A stretch of 64,000 nt of DNA from Gracilaria gracilis (Eukaryota; Rhodophyta; Florideophyceae; Gracilariales; Gracilariaceae): assembly GCA_030374805.1 (NCBI GenBank), contig JARGSG010000079.1, positions 1-64,000 on the forward strand. The letters run 5' to 3'. Position numbers and translations under genes: made by a program. The notes under the pieces were generated by a model that saw only the letters and a list, made by a program, of their open reading frames with translations, was not told where the DNA came from and ran no database searches. Of the stretch, positions 18,921 to 30,400 are shown in pieces; the first letter of the stretch is position 1, and each line of letters opens with the position of its first letter.

Positions 18921-20492
18921 ATTCTCGAAGCTGAGGAGGGAGAGGGGAAGTGCGCTGACACAACTGCACCAAAGACTTCGTCGGGAGACGCTGAGCCGAA
19001 CTCGTCGGGTAAAGAAGTGTTGAACTCGTCGAAAGAAGCAACGCCGACACTGTCGGAAGGAAGGCCAGAATCACCTGGATCTGAGAAGAAGGACCCCGTA
19101 CAGGAGCTCGAGTCTCTAGACTTTAACCATGTCCCAGAGTCTCACCGTGAGAAGTTACGGGATATGCTACGTGAGTTCACCCCCATGTGGGACGGTTCCC
19201 TTGGGAAAATTGGGATCACCGAACATCGGATAGATTTGATGCCGAACACTCGGCCAATCTCGCAACACCCCTACAGGGCAGGACCGACAGCCCGGGAAGG
19301 AGAGAAGACTCAAGGCGAGAAGATGCTCCGCGCCGGAGTCATTGAACCGGCCCAGTCGCCATGGGCCTCGCCCGTGGTACTCGCTCCCAAACCCGATGGG
19401 TCTTGTCGTTTTTGCATCGATTACCGCAAGCTTAACGCGGCTACCGTCAAGGACGTGTATCCCATCCCGACGATGGACGAATGTATCGATTCGCTCGGAA
19501 GCGCAAAAGTGTTCACGACCCTCGACGCGAGCTGGGGATATTGGAAAGTCCCAGTTAGGGCAGAAGACCGTGATAAAACGGCGTTTGTATGTCATCAAGG
19601 ATTATACCGATTCAACCGGATGCTCTTCGGGCTCACGAACGCCCCTGCCACTTTCCAAAGAGCAGTGGACATTTTGCTTGCCCGCTTTAAGTGGAAAACG
19701 TGCCTGGTATACCTGGATGACATCATTGTGTTCTCCAGTAACCTGGACGAGCACTTGACCCACGTTCGGGAGGTGATGCGAGTCCTACGAGAGGCAGGCA
19801 TTACACTGAAGTTGAAGAAGTGCGAGTTCTTTACCGATACCGTGAAATATCTCGGCCACATAATCCGTCCGGGACGGCTATCGATAGACGCTGTACGCGT
19901 GCGGTCCCTCAAGGAGGCTAAACACCCACGGACTCAAACAGAACTGCGATCCTTTTTCGGCCTTTGCAATGTCTACCGCCGTTTTATTCCGCACTTCGCG
20001 GGTATAGCAGCTCCATTGAATGAACTCTTGCGAAAGGGACAGCCAGTGAAACTGGAACCATTCGATGACCGTAAGGCAACGGCATTCTCATCGCTCATTG
20101 ACGCAGTAACTTCGCCGCCAATTCTTTCCCTGCCGAAACTCGGATTGCCCTATGCCATCGATACGGATGCCAGCAATTTTCAGATCGGCTGTGCCCTGTT
20201 TCAGACCACGGAGAGTGGCGGACGACTTCCAATTGGTTTTTGGTCTCGAAGCCTTAACGTGCATGAAAGGAATTACTCGGTACCCGAAAAAGAATGCTTA
20301 GCAGTAGTCTGGGCTCTCCAGACGCTGCGACCGTACCTCATGGGAGGACATTTTACCGTTCATACCGACCATTCGGCTCTGCAATGGCTTCTCTCGATTG
20401 CGGAGCCCTCTGGCCGCTTGATGCGGTGGAGGCTAAGATTATCGGAGTTCGACTTCGACGTGCAGTACAAGAAGGGAAACCTGAACACTTAG
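18921..20492 (+). pseudogene. gypsy 1 pol, RT and RNase H part
   Basis: Same frame as the protease, after the TGA. The RT has WASPVVLAPKPDG, FCIDYRKLN, FTTLDASWGYW, FGLTNAPATFQR and the catalytic YLDDIIVFS. The RNase H has YAIDTDASN, ALFQ, PEKECLAVVWA and HTDHSALQWL. All key acidic residues seem present. A TAG at 20490-20492 falls just before ADALSRLP, a motif that normally follows a Gln, so CAG to TAG is likely. The enzyme is intact except for the two stops. Confidence 0.85.
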
Positions 20493-20978
20493 GCTGATGC
20501 ACTTTCCCGCTTACCGACTGCGGCCGAAGCTGAGCCAGTCGATGATCTGGAAATACCCTGCTTCTTTATGGAGGATGACGAAGACGAAGACTTGGAAGGA
20601 TGGGACGTCTATGACGCTGTCTTAGCCGTTTCAGATACGGAGCCAGTACCGGGATCGTTCGTGCCGATAACACCGGAAGAATTGGTTCGGGAACAGTATA
20701 CGGACCCGTTTTGCAATAAGGTTCGTGCCCGTCTGAACGGTGGAGCTCAACTGCCTTTTGGCATAAACGACCAAGGATTCTTGGTTCGAACGGTTACTGA
20801 CCGGCCACAGATTGTGGTACCCCACTCGCTTCAATCTCGAGTCTTGCATCTGTCGCATTACGCGAAGTTGTCAGCCCACCCTGGTGGAAGGAAGTTGTAC
20901 TACACCCTCAGAAAGGACTTCTATTGGCCAGCTATGGCGTTTGATGCGTATGACGTTATAGGTTTTGGTAATGCCTGA
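20493..20978 (+). pseudogene. gypsy 1 integrase N-terminal fragment
   Basis: In frame with RT after the TAG. An acidic linker leads to the integrase zinc-binding region, with LHLSHYAKLSAHPGGRK, KDFYWPAM and both histidines. The similarity to the integrase of gypsy 2 ends at FDAYD (about 20957), before the cysteine pair and the catalytic core. The last few codons to the stop at 20978 belong to foreign sequence. This marks the 3' truncation of the element. Confidence 0.75.
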
Positions 20979-23149
20979 GTGGAGCATGGACAGCTCCCAA
21001 AGGGTATTTTAATTCCTGCCCTGCATCTGACTGTCAGAAAACGAAAGGTGTGACGAAAACGTGGTCCGAGAAATGTTCAATCTCCCGTTATTCTAAATTT
21101 TGGTCTGCCTCTAGTTCCTTGTCTAAGTACCCTCACTAAGATTTCTGGGCATACTTCGAAGTAAGAACGTATTAAAAACTGGGAGTACGTAGCCCAAAGA
21201 AGCAAACACAGTAGCATTTAGAGCCAAAAAAGGGTTCTATACGCGCAATATAGCGCCATCTGCACAGTTTCGTTGACTTTGGATTGCTTTTTTACTGGCT
21301 TGAGAATCGACAAATCGCGCTTTCTATATCTCAATCGACACATAATTCTTACGAAATCTGGAATACACCATCAGTAAGCTTTAATGATTTGCATGAAGAC
21401 AAATACAAGTCGAGACTTTTCTGCTCATCACAAAAGGGGTTTAAAAAAGGACAACACCACTTGCTGCAAGATATCTGGAGCTTTCTAAAACTGCAGGTCC
21501 AAAGGGCTATAGAACGCAATCATCGATAATCTAGGGTTAACGTGAACTGTAATCACCACTACTATTGTGAGTTGTAATCCATTTGGTATGCCATTAATTG
21601 GATGCAGAACTACACGTTCTTTACGGTTAATTATTGTGCGCCACATGTCAAAGAAACATACACACATAAAACGACCTTCGCCCACATCTCACTATTATAC
21701 ATTAATCATATGCCGAAGAACTGAAAATCACAGGAATGTATAATGTTTACATTTTAGTTTTTGTAATTCTGAAACGTGGAAGAAGAATGTATACAGCACC
21801 TCTGGTCTTCCCCAAATTACGCTCTAGCCGAATCTGACATAAGGCTAAAAGTTAGTGTGCTTCTGATTTTTCCGATCAAAAACCATACCGCATGTTTATT
21901 GGATGTTGTATTTGCCCCTTTTGGCCTTAGAGACATGCGATTGGTGTAGACAAAAGAGTAGGCTCACTCCTAATCGAACAAAATTCGGTGGTTGTAGGTG
22001 AAGAGCGCTGTTTCTTAAAGTAAAGGAAAACCAAGAAACACCTAAATGCGTAGACCACAGTTGATTTTCGATTGATCCACTGCTCAGAGAGAATAGTACA
22101 AGCTTCAAAGCTGATATTGGTTCATTCCCAAGTTTAGACTGCGGGCTATCCGGCAATGTCTGGAAAAGCAAAGCACTATTTCAGAAATCCAAACTACTAA
22201 CATTCCGCAATCGTCTATACAAACTATGAGAAGAATGTGTAACGTCGAAAGAAAGTATGTTACATCACTTTCTTGTCTTCTACAGTCGATATTCTGACCT
22301 TTTTTAAGATGATACGGTTGGAAACGATGAGCATGGTTTGAATCGTATATGCACTTAGTCGCGTATGGACACGCGTAGCCGCAGGCCGACTGAAGATCTG
22401 GAATCCGAAAACGTCGATGTACTCTCTGGTGAATCGGTTTCTGTTAATGTTGAAGATAACCAATATCGGAACACATTTAAACCACTCTGCCTCATATTCT
22501 AGTAGAAAGGAGCCAAAACGATGACGAAAAGCTTGTATCTGGCATTTTGTTACCTAGTGGTGTAGGCGCTGGTGATTTTTCGGTATGCGTTGACAGGGGG
22601 GACATCACATAGAGCTTGTTGTTCGCTGGCCCACTGCACCTTTGCATGGGGAAACTCTTCACAAAATATGGCTGCTCTGCAGTGATGCCAAAACACGCGT
22701 GAAGAGTACTCATCCCAAGATTTTGGCTTTTAAAGCAGCTTTGAAGGAAAAGAGGAAGCAAGCAAATAATATTGTTGAGTCAACCGCCAGTACTTACCTC
22801 GCATTTGAGGTAGAAATGCATATTGACGAGAAAAAAAGTTTAGGTTGAAAGGATGGCGGTGAACGTATTTTATATATAGACCTTAAGGCTGCCGTCGAAG
22901 GGTATGCAATCTCAATGGAAGGTGACGCTTTCGAACTGGTTTAGACAGCTATTTGCCTTTGTCATGAATGATGGTTTTGACTACCACTAAACAAGTTTTT
23001 GTTTATACTACCTTTTACAAAGAAGGCTAGTGTAGCTTTTCTACACAAAAATAGGACGCAAGTGACGTGATATGCCTTTTTCCGCACGTACCTGGAGAGA
23101 AACTGTGTGAAACTATTTCGGATATATTTTTTTCTCGAACCATTCACCA
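20979..23149. other. AT-rich stretch without recognisable gene
   Basis: All six frames are broken into short pieces and none shows a known motif. It may hold the decayed 3' part of the hAT element that lies next to it on the minus strand, but no terminal repeat was found on this side. Confidence 0.4.
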
Positions 23150-24981
23150 CTTTTTGCGGAGGCTGCCTGCACAATACCGCAAAACTGTGCGCAATTTCTA
23201 CTTGTTTCTCGATCTTCAGCTCTCCCGTTTTCTCTCTTCTCGAGGTGAAAATACATTTGGAAAGTCTTGTGGTTCCGTTCCACGCCACCCGAATAGAAAG
23301 GCGCTTTATATACCTTCATCAGCACACTTGCCAATCAGAAAGCGAATCTTTAAGTTGTCCCCAAACCAGGCGTGGGTGTCATCTTTTCAGGCTGGGTAGT
23401 AAGATATGGAGAGATACACAGTGAAGCATAAATTTGTTCACAAGACGTTCGTTCTGCTGGCAATCATCGGCAAATATTGACAACGCTTGATGGCACTGTT
23501 CCACAATGCCACCGTTTCCCATGCCCGCAAAGTCCTCGCCGTATTCTTGTATTACATTTTCTATCATTTCTACAAATTACGGGTCGCAATAGAATGATAA
23601 GGCTAGTATGGGAGAGTATATTCGGTTCCATTGATGCAGCACTCGTTCGTATCTTGTTACATAATCTTCAGAGCGACTCAATCTCTTCAACACAATTTTT
23701 GTAGAAAAAGGTTGCATATACGAGAGATATTAGAGTTGCCTCACCCTCTAATTTACCAATGCATTTGGATGTGGAATCAAAGGTTCTCTGGACTTCTGAG
23801 ATTATTTTCCAAGAGCCAGAGTTTTTTATGATGTTATTGATCGGTGTTGGTAGTTCAAATGTTTGGTCAAGGCCCAACCTCTCTTTTCCATGCATAGCGG
23901 CGTGCAGCATGTAAGTGATCACTGGCTTCACGAGAAGCAGGCGCTTCAACATGAGATTGAGTGTTGACCATCTTGATTTCGAGTAAAGAAATCATTGCGT
24001 ATATCTTTTGTAGCCATTCCATACACAACTTGTCGTTAAATTTACGAATCAGTGCATTTCCCTTCATTTTTTTCGAGAGAAAGGGGGCTTCGCGTATCGT
24101 GTCGGAGAAAATGGCCACTTTCTCAAGATCTTCACTCAAATTGTCTACCGCATGCGGGAGACAGCCATATGCACCATTAAAATTACTTTTTTCTCAAACA
24201 TATCTCCCGGTGTTTCCTCATTGAGTTATAAGAGTCTCACGGAGAGCCGTAGCAAGTGCAAGAACCCACAAGTTTGTCTAGGCGGGATAAAAGGCCTTGC
24301 TGCGTCATGAATAGATTTTTCGAAGTCTTCTTGTATAGATCAGAGCGAAGATTCCCTAAAAAATGGAAGAAGAGTATGGGGCACCACATTGCTCATTGAT
24401 TTTGAAATCACGATATTCGCACCATTAATGGCCAGTATTCCACCCTTATCATCTCTAATGCGGTCAATTACGGAGCACATCATGTGCTCGTACTCGCTGT
24501 GTAGCAACTCATTTCCTAACTTTTTGGGGCATGGGGGGTGCTATGTTTGTCTATCGCAGCCCAGAACATATGCCGACTTGGATGATCAAAAGTATGAAAC
24601 GGAAAACCTGTGTGATGAATTGATTTTTCAAACAACCTGTTTAGAGTCCTACGTCGTTGTGGGGTAAGTGTTTCAATTTTTGGCTTCGAAAGTGGACCTT
24701 TGATCGTTGCATACTTGTATATTTGAACTTCCTGAAGGCCCAAATATGTTTTTGTCCGAATCTGAAACTCTTGTTTGGCTGTGATTGTTTCTCGTGTCTA
24801 TTCGGTGCATGAGCTCCGATTGTCTGTGCCAGAAGAAGACAGTGTTGAGGTTTGATATGAGATTGTAAGGTTTGGCTGACAAGCTGAAATCGCAGTAGTT
24901 GCAACTCGCCTGATCGACTTTGTAGGCCGCCTTGAAGCACTTTTTGAAGTGACTCCATATTGGACTTGGTTTTCTACCCAT
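23150..24981 (-). pseudogene. decayed hAT transposase
   Basis: Cut-and-paste transposase remnants in several minus-strand frames. At the start (ATG 24981-24979) is a BED zinc finger: SPIWSHFKKCFK, then CNYC and a reduced His region. The middle part contains RLLLVKPVITYML and a segment with LEGEATLISLVYA (about 23.7-24.1 kb), as in the hAT core. Near 23.2-23.35 kb the C-terminal hATC dimerisation motif is visible as GGVERNHKTF in one frame and KIEKQVEIAH in the next. At least two frameshifts and several stops separate these parts, so it cannot encode an active enzyme. Assignment to hAT rests on the BED plus hATC combination and their order. Confidence 0.72.
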
Positions 24982-25095
24982 AGTTTGGAAAGATGATTTA
25001 CTTTATGATTGAGACTGGGCATTAGCAACACATTCGGAAGCATGACGGGGTTTCTTGAGACGCTAGTTCAGCACGTCTGAAATTTTAACAGATAG

Positions 25096-25157
25096 GTAAC
25101 GTTATGTAACGTTACTTTCATTACAAAACTTTTAATATTCTGTAAGTAACGTAAGAA
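25096..25157. repeat. TAACGTTA-type repeats near the hAT 5' side
   Basis: GGTAACGTTATGTAACGTTAC followed by AAGTAACGTAAG lies about 120 bases outside the hAT start codon. Short repeats of GTAACGT are common in subterminal regions of some hAT elements. No matching copy was found at the other side, so the terminus is only suggested. Confidence 0.3.
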
Positions 25158-25546
25158 ACCATTCTATACTGCCAGACCAAAAAAAAAATGGAAGCTTCAA
25201 TCAAAGTTGGTTCACAAATGGGAATCATCTTCAATAAATTCTGTTTGAAAACGGCCCTGGCTCAGACTCAGGTCTAACAAAAGCAGTCCCCCATGACTAC
25301 AATCAAAGTGACGCGGTACTCATTTTTCGATAAAACATAACCCCAAAGTGAACCGGACCTTTCAAAGTCACACATATTACGGGTTTTTAAATAAGAAAAT
25401 GTTCTGATAAAATTAGTACCCCAAAACAGTGCAGTCACTATTTGCAAATAGTGCTGGCACGTTTGTGCAAGAGCTATTCGATGTCCAGATTCCTACCCCT
25501 ACCCACCACCGTACTTCTTCGTCAAGATTTCCTGCCGGCTACAAAC

Positions 25547-26765
25547 ATGAACGATGACGACGACTTTCTTACCGCATTTGCCATGTTTTTGCAAACAGTA
25601 GCCCAACTGCGCCATACAGCTCAACTACTTTCTCAAGCTTCCTCTCAGTTTTTGATGCATAAGGTAGACGCATAGTGCAGCTCCAGCGACGATGAATCCA
25701 GTTACAGACCTGGACGAGGAAACACCGTACATCAAAGCAAATCAGCATATATTCGACGTCAAACAACCAACATTTATACATTTGTGCGCGATCTTGACGC
25801 AGATATAGGTCTATTCACTAAGTTAACTCATCTTCGTCCAGAGGCCTTCGATGCTCTTCATATTATAGCCCAAATAGAACTGAAAAAGCCATTCAATGTT
25901 CTTTACGAGAATGAAACAAACGAGATCAGAATGCCACGAAAGCGAAAGCTTAGTACAGCTACAATGCTATTCATGTTGCTTGATATTCTTGGTGGTGGAA
26001 ACGAGGGCAGTCAAGGTTTGGAACACATTGCAATGAAGTATGGTGTCTCCGTAGGTACCGTTTCTAATTACTTTCGACACTCAGTCATAGCTTTGCACAA
26101 AGCACTTGATGAAATAGAACCGAAGCTTATAAGGTGGCCCGATGAGAGTGAAAGACAGAGTATGGAAGGTTTAATCATCGGATTTCCGTCTTGCATCTTC
26201 TTCTTTGACGGAAACAAAACTCGTCGATGGAGACCAATGGACTAAGCCACTCAAGAACGGGCATATGATGGGTACAAAAAGTCAAATTGTTTCGCAATTC
26301 TAGTGTTCTGTGACTTGTTTGGTCGCTTCATCCGTGTAGAGATCACTGACAACGGCGCAGAAACCCACCGTACGTTATATGTAGATTCGGATGTCTACCG
26401 AAACAGAGCACAGTACCTGTCCGGTTCTCAGCATGGCATGGCAGATATGGGTTTTGCTGGTGATAATGACCTTGTAGTACCGTACAAAAGCAACGAAAGC
26501 ACTTCGTGGCCATACCGTTCAATGCACAACCGCGACATAGGTCGGCAAAGGATGGTAAAGGAGTGGGGAAATGGCTCTATCAACAACCGCTACAGGACTT
26601 TTGGGGCGATGGCCATTTGATCCAGACTTGTTTCAAATCTCCTACATGACCGTGGCTATGCTCGCAAACTGGGAATTTGAGAGGCGAGGGTTCGCATTGC
26701 AGACTTTCGAACGATATCAAGAGAAGCTTCGGAGAGCTGAGGAGATGTTGGATGATGATCTCTAA
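25547..26765 (+). pseudogene. Harbinger-type DDE transposase
   Basis: Starting at ATG 25547 (MNDDDDFL), one frame runs through a TAG (25673-25675) and a TAA (26243-26245) to about 26600 and then continues in another frame to 26765. The N-terminal part has the HTH-like segment STATMLFMLLDILGGG and the GVSVGTVSNYF region. The catalytic part shows GFPSCIFFFDGNKTRRWRP, VFCDLFGRFI and MGFAGDNDLV, and later HNRDIGRQRMVKEWG, the DDE_Tnp_4 signatures. Two stops and one frameshift make it inactive. The second stop falls where homologues read MD-x-ATQER. Confidence 0.78.
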
Positions 26766-26871
26766 TTCGTTTTGCGCGCAGCGCTTCGGTCTCTTGCAGA
26801 TCCGCACGCTGCGGATTTTATGTTCGCCGCTGCGCGCGAAACAAAGAACCTCAAAAGGCCTTTGCGGATCA

Positions 26872-27909
26872 CTAGTCGGTTCCGTCTGGTGATACAGAGC
26901 TTCTATTGACCGGAATCGAAGAGTCGTTAACCTCTCCGGGAGCTAGAAGATTCGGGTCCAATGTTAGCCGTGTTTCTGGTTGTGTGGCTGGGGCGTTTAG
27001 TTGATTTTTCATCGCGTATAGTGCGAGAAATGAACCAAACTGTTCGCATTGTCTGGCTGCTATGGCGACGCTTGCCGATGCTGCATTTGCAGTTAGAGTA
27101 TGAGCTTCCAAGTGATGAAGATCAGTCGCTCGCCGTTCGGCTACGCGTCTCTTCTTTTCCCCAGCCTTTTCACTCTTGACTTTTTCATACTCACGTTTGC
27201 GCTGCTCCAGACGATCCATTCTCTCTTGCCTTGATTCTTCCCTACGAGCAATCATTTTTGCGCTACCATCGTCAGAGGATGAAACACGTTTCGATGCTTC
27301 ATATTTAAACTCAAGCAAAGCTTGATCCAAAACGTGTTGAGCGTCACCTTCTCTTCCACCAGAACATACTGCGGCCATCGCATCAACATCTTCATTTTCC
27401 GTCACGTCTACAAAAACCTGTCGGGCTTGCTTTAACGCAATGGAAGATATGTAAAGCACGTTGTTAGCTGCTATTCGTGCCGTGTAACAACGGCGCCATG
27501 ACATTCCACAACGTTCTTGCTCTTGCAGAAGATAAGCGTCTGTTACATGACGAGTTCTTGCACTTGCGGCAATAGTGCTGCATGTCTTTTCAAGTGTTTT
27601 TCCTTTCTGTACTGGAGCGCCCAGCGTGGTCAATTGGGAAATGATCCATGCTCTCTCGACTTCGTTAGGAACAAAACGTGATTCTTTGTTTGCTGAGCAC
27701 GAGGCGGACGCGCTTTGAACGGCAGTTAGGGGAAGCGGGGATACTATGGTGTCGGGCGGGTTGACGGCTACTGTTTGATCACAAGGATCAGCAATCCTTG
27801 GAACAGATGGAGGGGGCAACGCATCGTGCGAGTTAAAGTCTGCAATAGGATTAGCGGTGCTGGAATCTTTCTGAGCTAGACTTGAATTTGTTTCAGGAAC
27901 AGAACTCAT
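26872..27909 (-). CDS. second ORF of the Harbinger element
   Basis: An intact frame of 345 codons from the first ATG at 27909 (the frame is open to 28035 but starts there with TTG). PIF/Harbinger elements normally encode a Myb-like accessory protein that binds DNA with the transposase, and this is the likely role. The central part (WIISQLTTLG... WRRCYTARIAANN) may be the DNA-binding region, but no clear Myb repeat is seen. A highly charged Glu/Arg/Lys-rich segment (QERMDRLEQRKREYEKVK and following) should form a long coiled coil. It converges with the transposase gene, about 100 bases apart. Intactness beside a dead transposase is notable. Confidence 0.6.
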   Translation of the reverse strand: MSSVPETNSSLAQKDSSTANPIADFNSHDALPPPSVPRIADPCDQTVAVNPPDTIVSPLPLTAVQSASASCSANKESRFVPNEVERAWIISQLTTLGAPVQKGKTLEKTCSTIAASARTRHVTDAYLLQEQERCGMSWRRCYTARIAANNVLYISSIALKQARQVFVDVTENEDVDAMAAVCSGGREGDAQHVLDQALLEFKYEASKRVSSSDDGSAKMIARREESRQERMDRLEQRKREYEKVKSEKAGEKKRRVAERRATDLHHLEAHTLTANAASASVAIAARQCEQFGSFLALYAMKNQLNAPATQPETRLTLDPNLLAPGEVNDSSIPVNRSSVSPDGTD

Positions 27910-28287
27910 GGCCAGAGGCGTTCGGCACAAGCGGCAGAATCTCGTGAGCGACGAAATAGCTGGTATAGACAAAGAGAAGATGTCGAAATGATCAAGGCGA
28001 CTTCTGCAGGAGTGTTGTTCTTTAGTGAGTTGCAAGCCGCTTGGGGGGACTAAACTACGAAAGATATCTACTATTTCAAAACTGTGAACATTTTAGTCGA
28101 ATCAAACGTTCCTAATTGAAAGTGAGAGCAGTGCAAAACACTAAATATCTCCCGATTTAGTACCGTTTTCTCTTAATTAAAAACCCCTATTGAAGGGGAC
28201 AATATTGTAGTTCAGAAGCAGAACGGACATCTTCAACCTAGCCGTCATCAAGCTAAGCCATGCATCACTGAAAACTATGGTGATCAA

Positions 28288-29030
28288 TTGGAAGAGCCTA
28301 GATCACTACCCAATAACATGGAGCATTTACTCAAATATTGTTTTTCTCAATTCAAAACATTTATAATCGAAGAACTGAGACACACCTACCCTCGTAAACA
28401 CTCTCCAGAATTCTCGAAAGCCAAGGAAAAGAAGACTGAAGGATTATTGAAACGAAGAACTTGGAAGGAAGTTAGTAAATCTGAAGTACCTGCCGATGCA
28501 AATATCATTGGATCCCGCTTCGCCTACTCAATTAATAATCCTAAAACCCCTGATTAACTATTCAAGGCTCGACTGGTGACGCAAGGTTTCTCTTATAAAA
28601 ATCAGAATTATTTAGTACGTAATGCCACAATAGAAGGCAAGGTACAGCTCGTATAATCTTATCGACTGCCACTATTTTCGATTGGAAAGTATGGAGCCAT
28701 GACTTCACTCAGACGTACATAAAAATCATTCAAATCCTGGCAAGAGAAGTATACTTGAAACCTTCTAAAGAAATGAATCGTCCCGAAGGAACTATGCATC
28801 AAATAGTAAAACCTGTATACCGTTTACGCTTTGCTAGTGATTACTGGAACGTAACCATCATGGAACACGTTCAAAACGATCTTCACAGAACCCACTGAAA
28901 GGAGATACTACCGCATTTTACAAGCACAAGAACAACGCCCTGATTGGACAATTTAGATTTTATGTTGACTGTACTGCAACGTCAAGGCGTGAAAACACCA
29001 CGAAGACGTCCGAGATCTTCCTCTCAACGA
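28288..29030 (+). pseudogene. copia-like reverse transcriptase relic
   Basis: The open part (to 28557) has the RT entry region of copia elements: EGLLKRRTWKEV, ADANIIGSRFAYSI, then after a stop FKARLVTQG. Further weak matches in changing frames follow: YLVRNATI, a region around KVWSHD and an ALIGQF-like segment near the YVDD position. There are many stops. It differs from the copia element at 569-6274 and belongs to another copia lineage. It is followed by the palindrome cluster. Confidence 0.6.
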
Positions 29031-29098
29031 CGGCAGCCAGCGTTCAGAGCCTGTCAAGCCGCTTGTTAACAAAAAAAAATTTTTCTTTTTTGGGAGAG

Positions 29099-29161
29099 CG
29101 GACGGAGGTATCGTGGCACTTCATCGGTGCACCGATGAAGCGCCATGACACCCCGGTCCGC
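29099..29161. repeat. palindrome 1
   Basis: Arms GCGGAC and GTCCGC enclose a perfect 22-bp centre at 29119-29140 built on CATCGGTGCACCGATG. A T-rich stretch precedes it. Confidence 0.8.
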
Positions 29162-29322
29162 TGTTTTAACGCGCTGTGAGTGATAGAGCTGGGTTGTCGG
29201 CATGCGCGGCACCGCCAACAGGCCATGAACGATGAAGCTGGAGTGTGCCGCGGCCCGCTGTCCACGCACAGTGAGTGAGGAAGCTAGAGTTCTTACATAC
29301 GTGGCACCTCCAACGCGCCGTT

Positions 29323-29394
29323 GACAGTAGACCGGGGTGGCGTAGTGCTTCATCGGTGCACCGATGAAGCGCCAAGACATCTCCATCTGCTGTC
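29323..29394. repeat. palindrome 2
   Basis: Arms GACAG and CTGTC enclose a perfect 24-bp palindrome at 29347-29370 with the same core as palindrome 1. Confidence 0.8.
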
Positions 29395-29437
29395 CCAGGC
29401 TGTCGTTTTAATTAATTGAAAATACATAATCTTTTTG

Positions 29438-29511
29438 GGACAGTGGACCGGGGTGGCGTGACGCTTGCTTGGTGCACCGATGAAGCGCCACGACACCCAA
29501 GTCCACTGTCC
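29438..29511. repeat. palindrome 3
   Basis: A 74-bp inverted repeat from GGACAGTGGAC to GTCCACTGTCC. The left half of the core is altered (GCTTGGTGCACC), the right half keeps the consensus. Confidence 0.8.
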
Positions 29512-29596
29512 TACTTGTCCTCACTAATAACTCCGCGTATATCTGCACATTAGTTCTGTATCTCTCGCGTCTTCACGCTTTCCTTAACACCTCTTT

Positions 29597-29657
29597 GACG
29601 CTTCTTTGACGCATCACGTGCAACCGATGAAGTGCCACTTCACCTTCGTCCCCTGTC
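29597..29657. repeat. palindrome 4, decayed
   Basis: The right half (CAACCGATGAAGTGCC...CCCCTGTC) matches the family; the left half has only GACGCTTC and partial similarity. Confidence 0.5.
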
Positions 29658-29757
29658 TGTGCGCCATGGAAAATAAAGCTGGAGTTCTTGTAGGTCTGCT
29701 TTCTCCGCGTGTCGACCACAGGACCCGTCGTGCGACCCACTACTGTGCATTTACGCG

Positions 29758-29818
29758 GTGGACGGTAGACCGAGGTGAAGTATGGTTCATGGATGCAACG
29801 ATGAAGTGCCATTACAGT
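29758..29818. repeat. palindrome 5, decayed
   Basis: GTGGACGGTAGACCGAGGTG followed by AACGATGAAGTGCCATTACAG matches both halves of the family consensus with many changes. Confidence 0.45.
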
Positions 29819-30318
29819 CATGGCCATTGCGCGGTCTTCGTGTATGCCGAGGAATTTAATAAAAATCTCTCCCTAAGAGAATGAAACTTTTACTCTTCCA
29901 CCTAGATATTGGTCTTTCCAAAATCCAAATAATAATATAAATATATATACCAATAGAGTTGCCTCAATTTTACACTTACGTCACAGGGGCGACTGTCTGG
30001 CGCAGATACCATCCGGTCGATACATATCGCTGCAAAGTTGTAGGCGAAACAAGCGCGTCTCCACAGACTACTGTCACGCACGAATGCTGGTGCGCAAACA
30101 TCATATAAGTCATTCTTTTACAAAATAGGTTCACGTAAAGTTAAATCCTTCTTCATGGGGACTTTGAGCCTAGTTACACACTTATGAGGCTGCATATATT
30201 CATCACGTTGGTATAGGGAGCATTGCGGCGGATGCTCTTGAAACACCCTAAATTAGTGGGTTACGGTGGTTTGAAACCCTCCAAACGCATCCAGGACCGG
30301 CGGTCTAGACCACCCGCC

Positions 30319-30392
30319 GGGCAGCGGACCCGGGTGTCGCGGCGCTTCATTGGTGCACCGATGAAGCGCCACTGCACATCTGTCCCCTGTCC
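30319..30392. repeat. palindrome 6
   Basis: A 74-bp unit running from GGGCAGCGGACCCGGGTG to the outer arm CCCCTGTCC. The core has one change (CATTGGTGCACCGATG). It lies about 800 bp from palindrome 3. Confidence 0.75.
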
Positions 30393-30400
30393 AAAAAAAC

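Larger units (their letters stand above)
14990..20957 (+). mobile_element. Ty3/gypsy retrotransposon 1, 3' truncated
   Basis: A plus-strand element inserted in LINE copy 2. The LTR begins at 14990 (TGTAGAGCAATTG). An intact gag, then protease, RT, RNase H and the first part of the integrase follow in the gypsy order. The similarity to the integrase of the second gypsy element ends near 20957; the integrase core, any chromodomain and the 3' LTR are missing. Two in-frame stops break pol. Confidence 0.88.
25381..28187. mobile_element. PIF/Harbinger-type DNA transposon
   Basis: Imperfect terminal inverted repeats bound it: GGGTTTTTAAATAAGAAAA at the left and, on the other strand, GGGGTTTTTAATTAAGAGAAA at the right. 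Between them lie a DDE transposase gene on the plus strand and a second ORF on the minus strand, converging tail to tail, which is the normal two-gene design of PIF/Harbinger. The 3-bp flanks (TAC and TAT) do not match exactly, so the exact ends may be one or two bases off. Confidence 0.72.
29040..30400. repeat. cluster of long palindromes with degenerate spacer repeats
   Basis: At least four good and two decayed palindromes of about 60-75 bp share the core CATCGGTGCACCGATG and outer arms resembling GGACAGTGGACCGGGGTGGCG and its complement. The DNA between some of them is also repeated in degenerate form (GAAGCTGGAGTTCTTACA, CAACGCGCC). No protein family is recognised; the translated frames are shadows of the repeats. 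Confidence 0.75.

Noticed and set aside
29044..29386. Overlapping minus-strand ORFs with repeated FIGAPMK-type peptides
   Set aside because: The peptides are translations of the palindromes; the same string appears on both strands and in three frames.
29040..30400. CRISPR array
   Set aside because: Repeats are long palindromes with irregular spacing and spacers that are themselves related; the context is eukaryotic.
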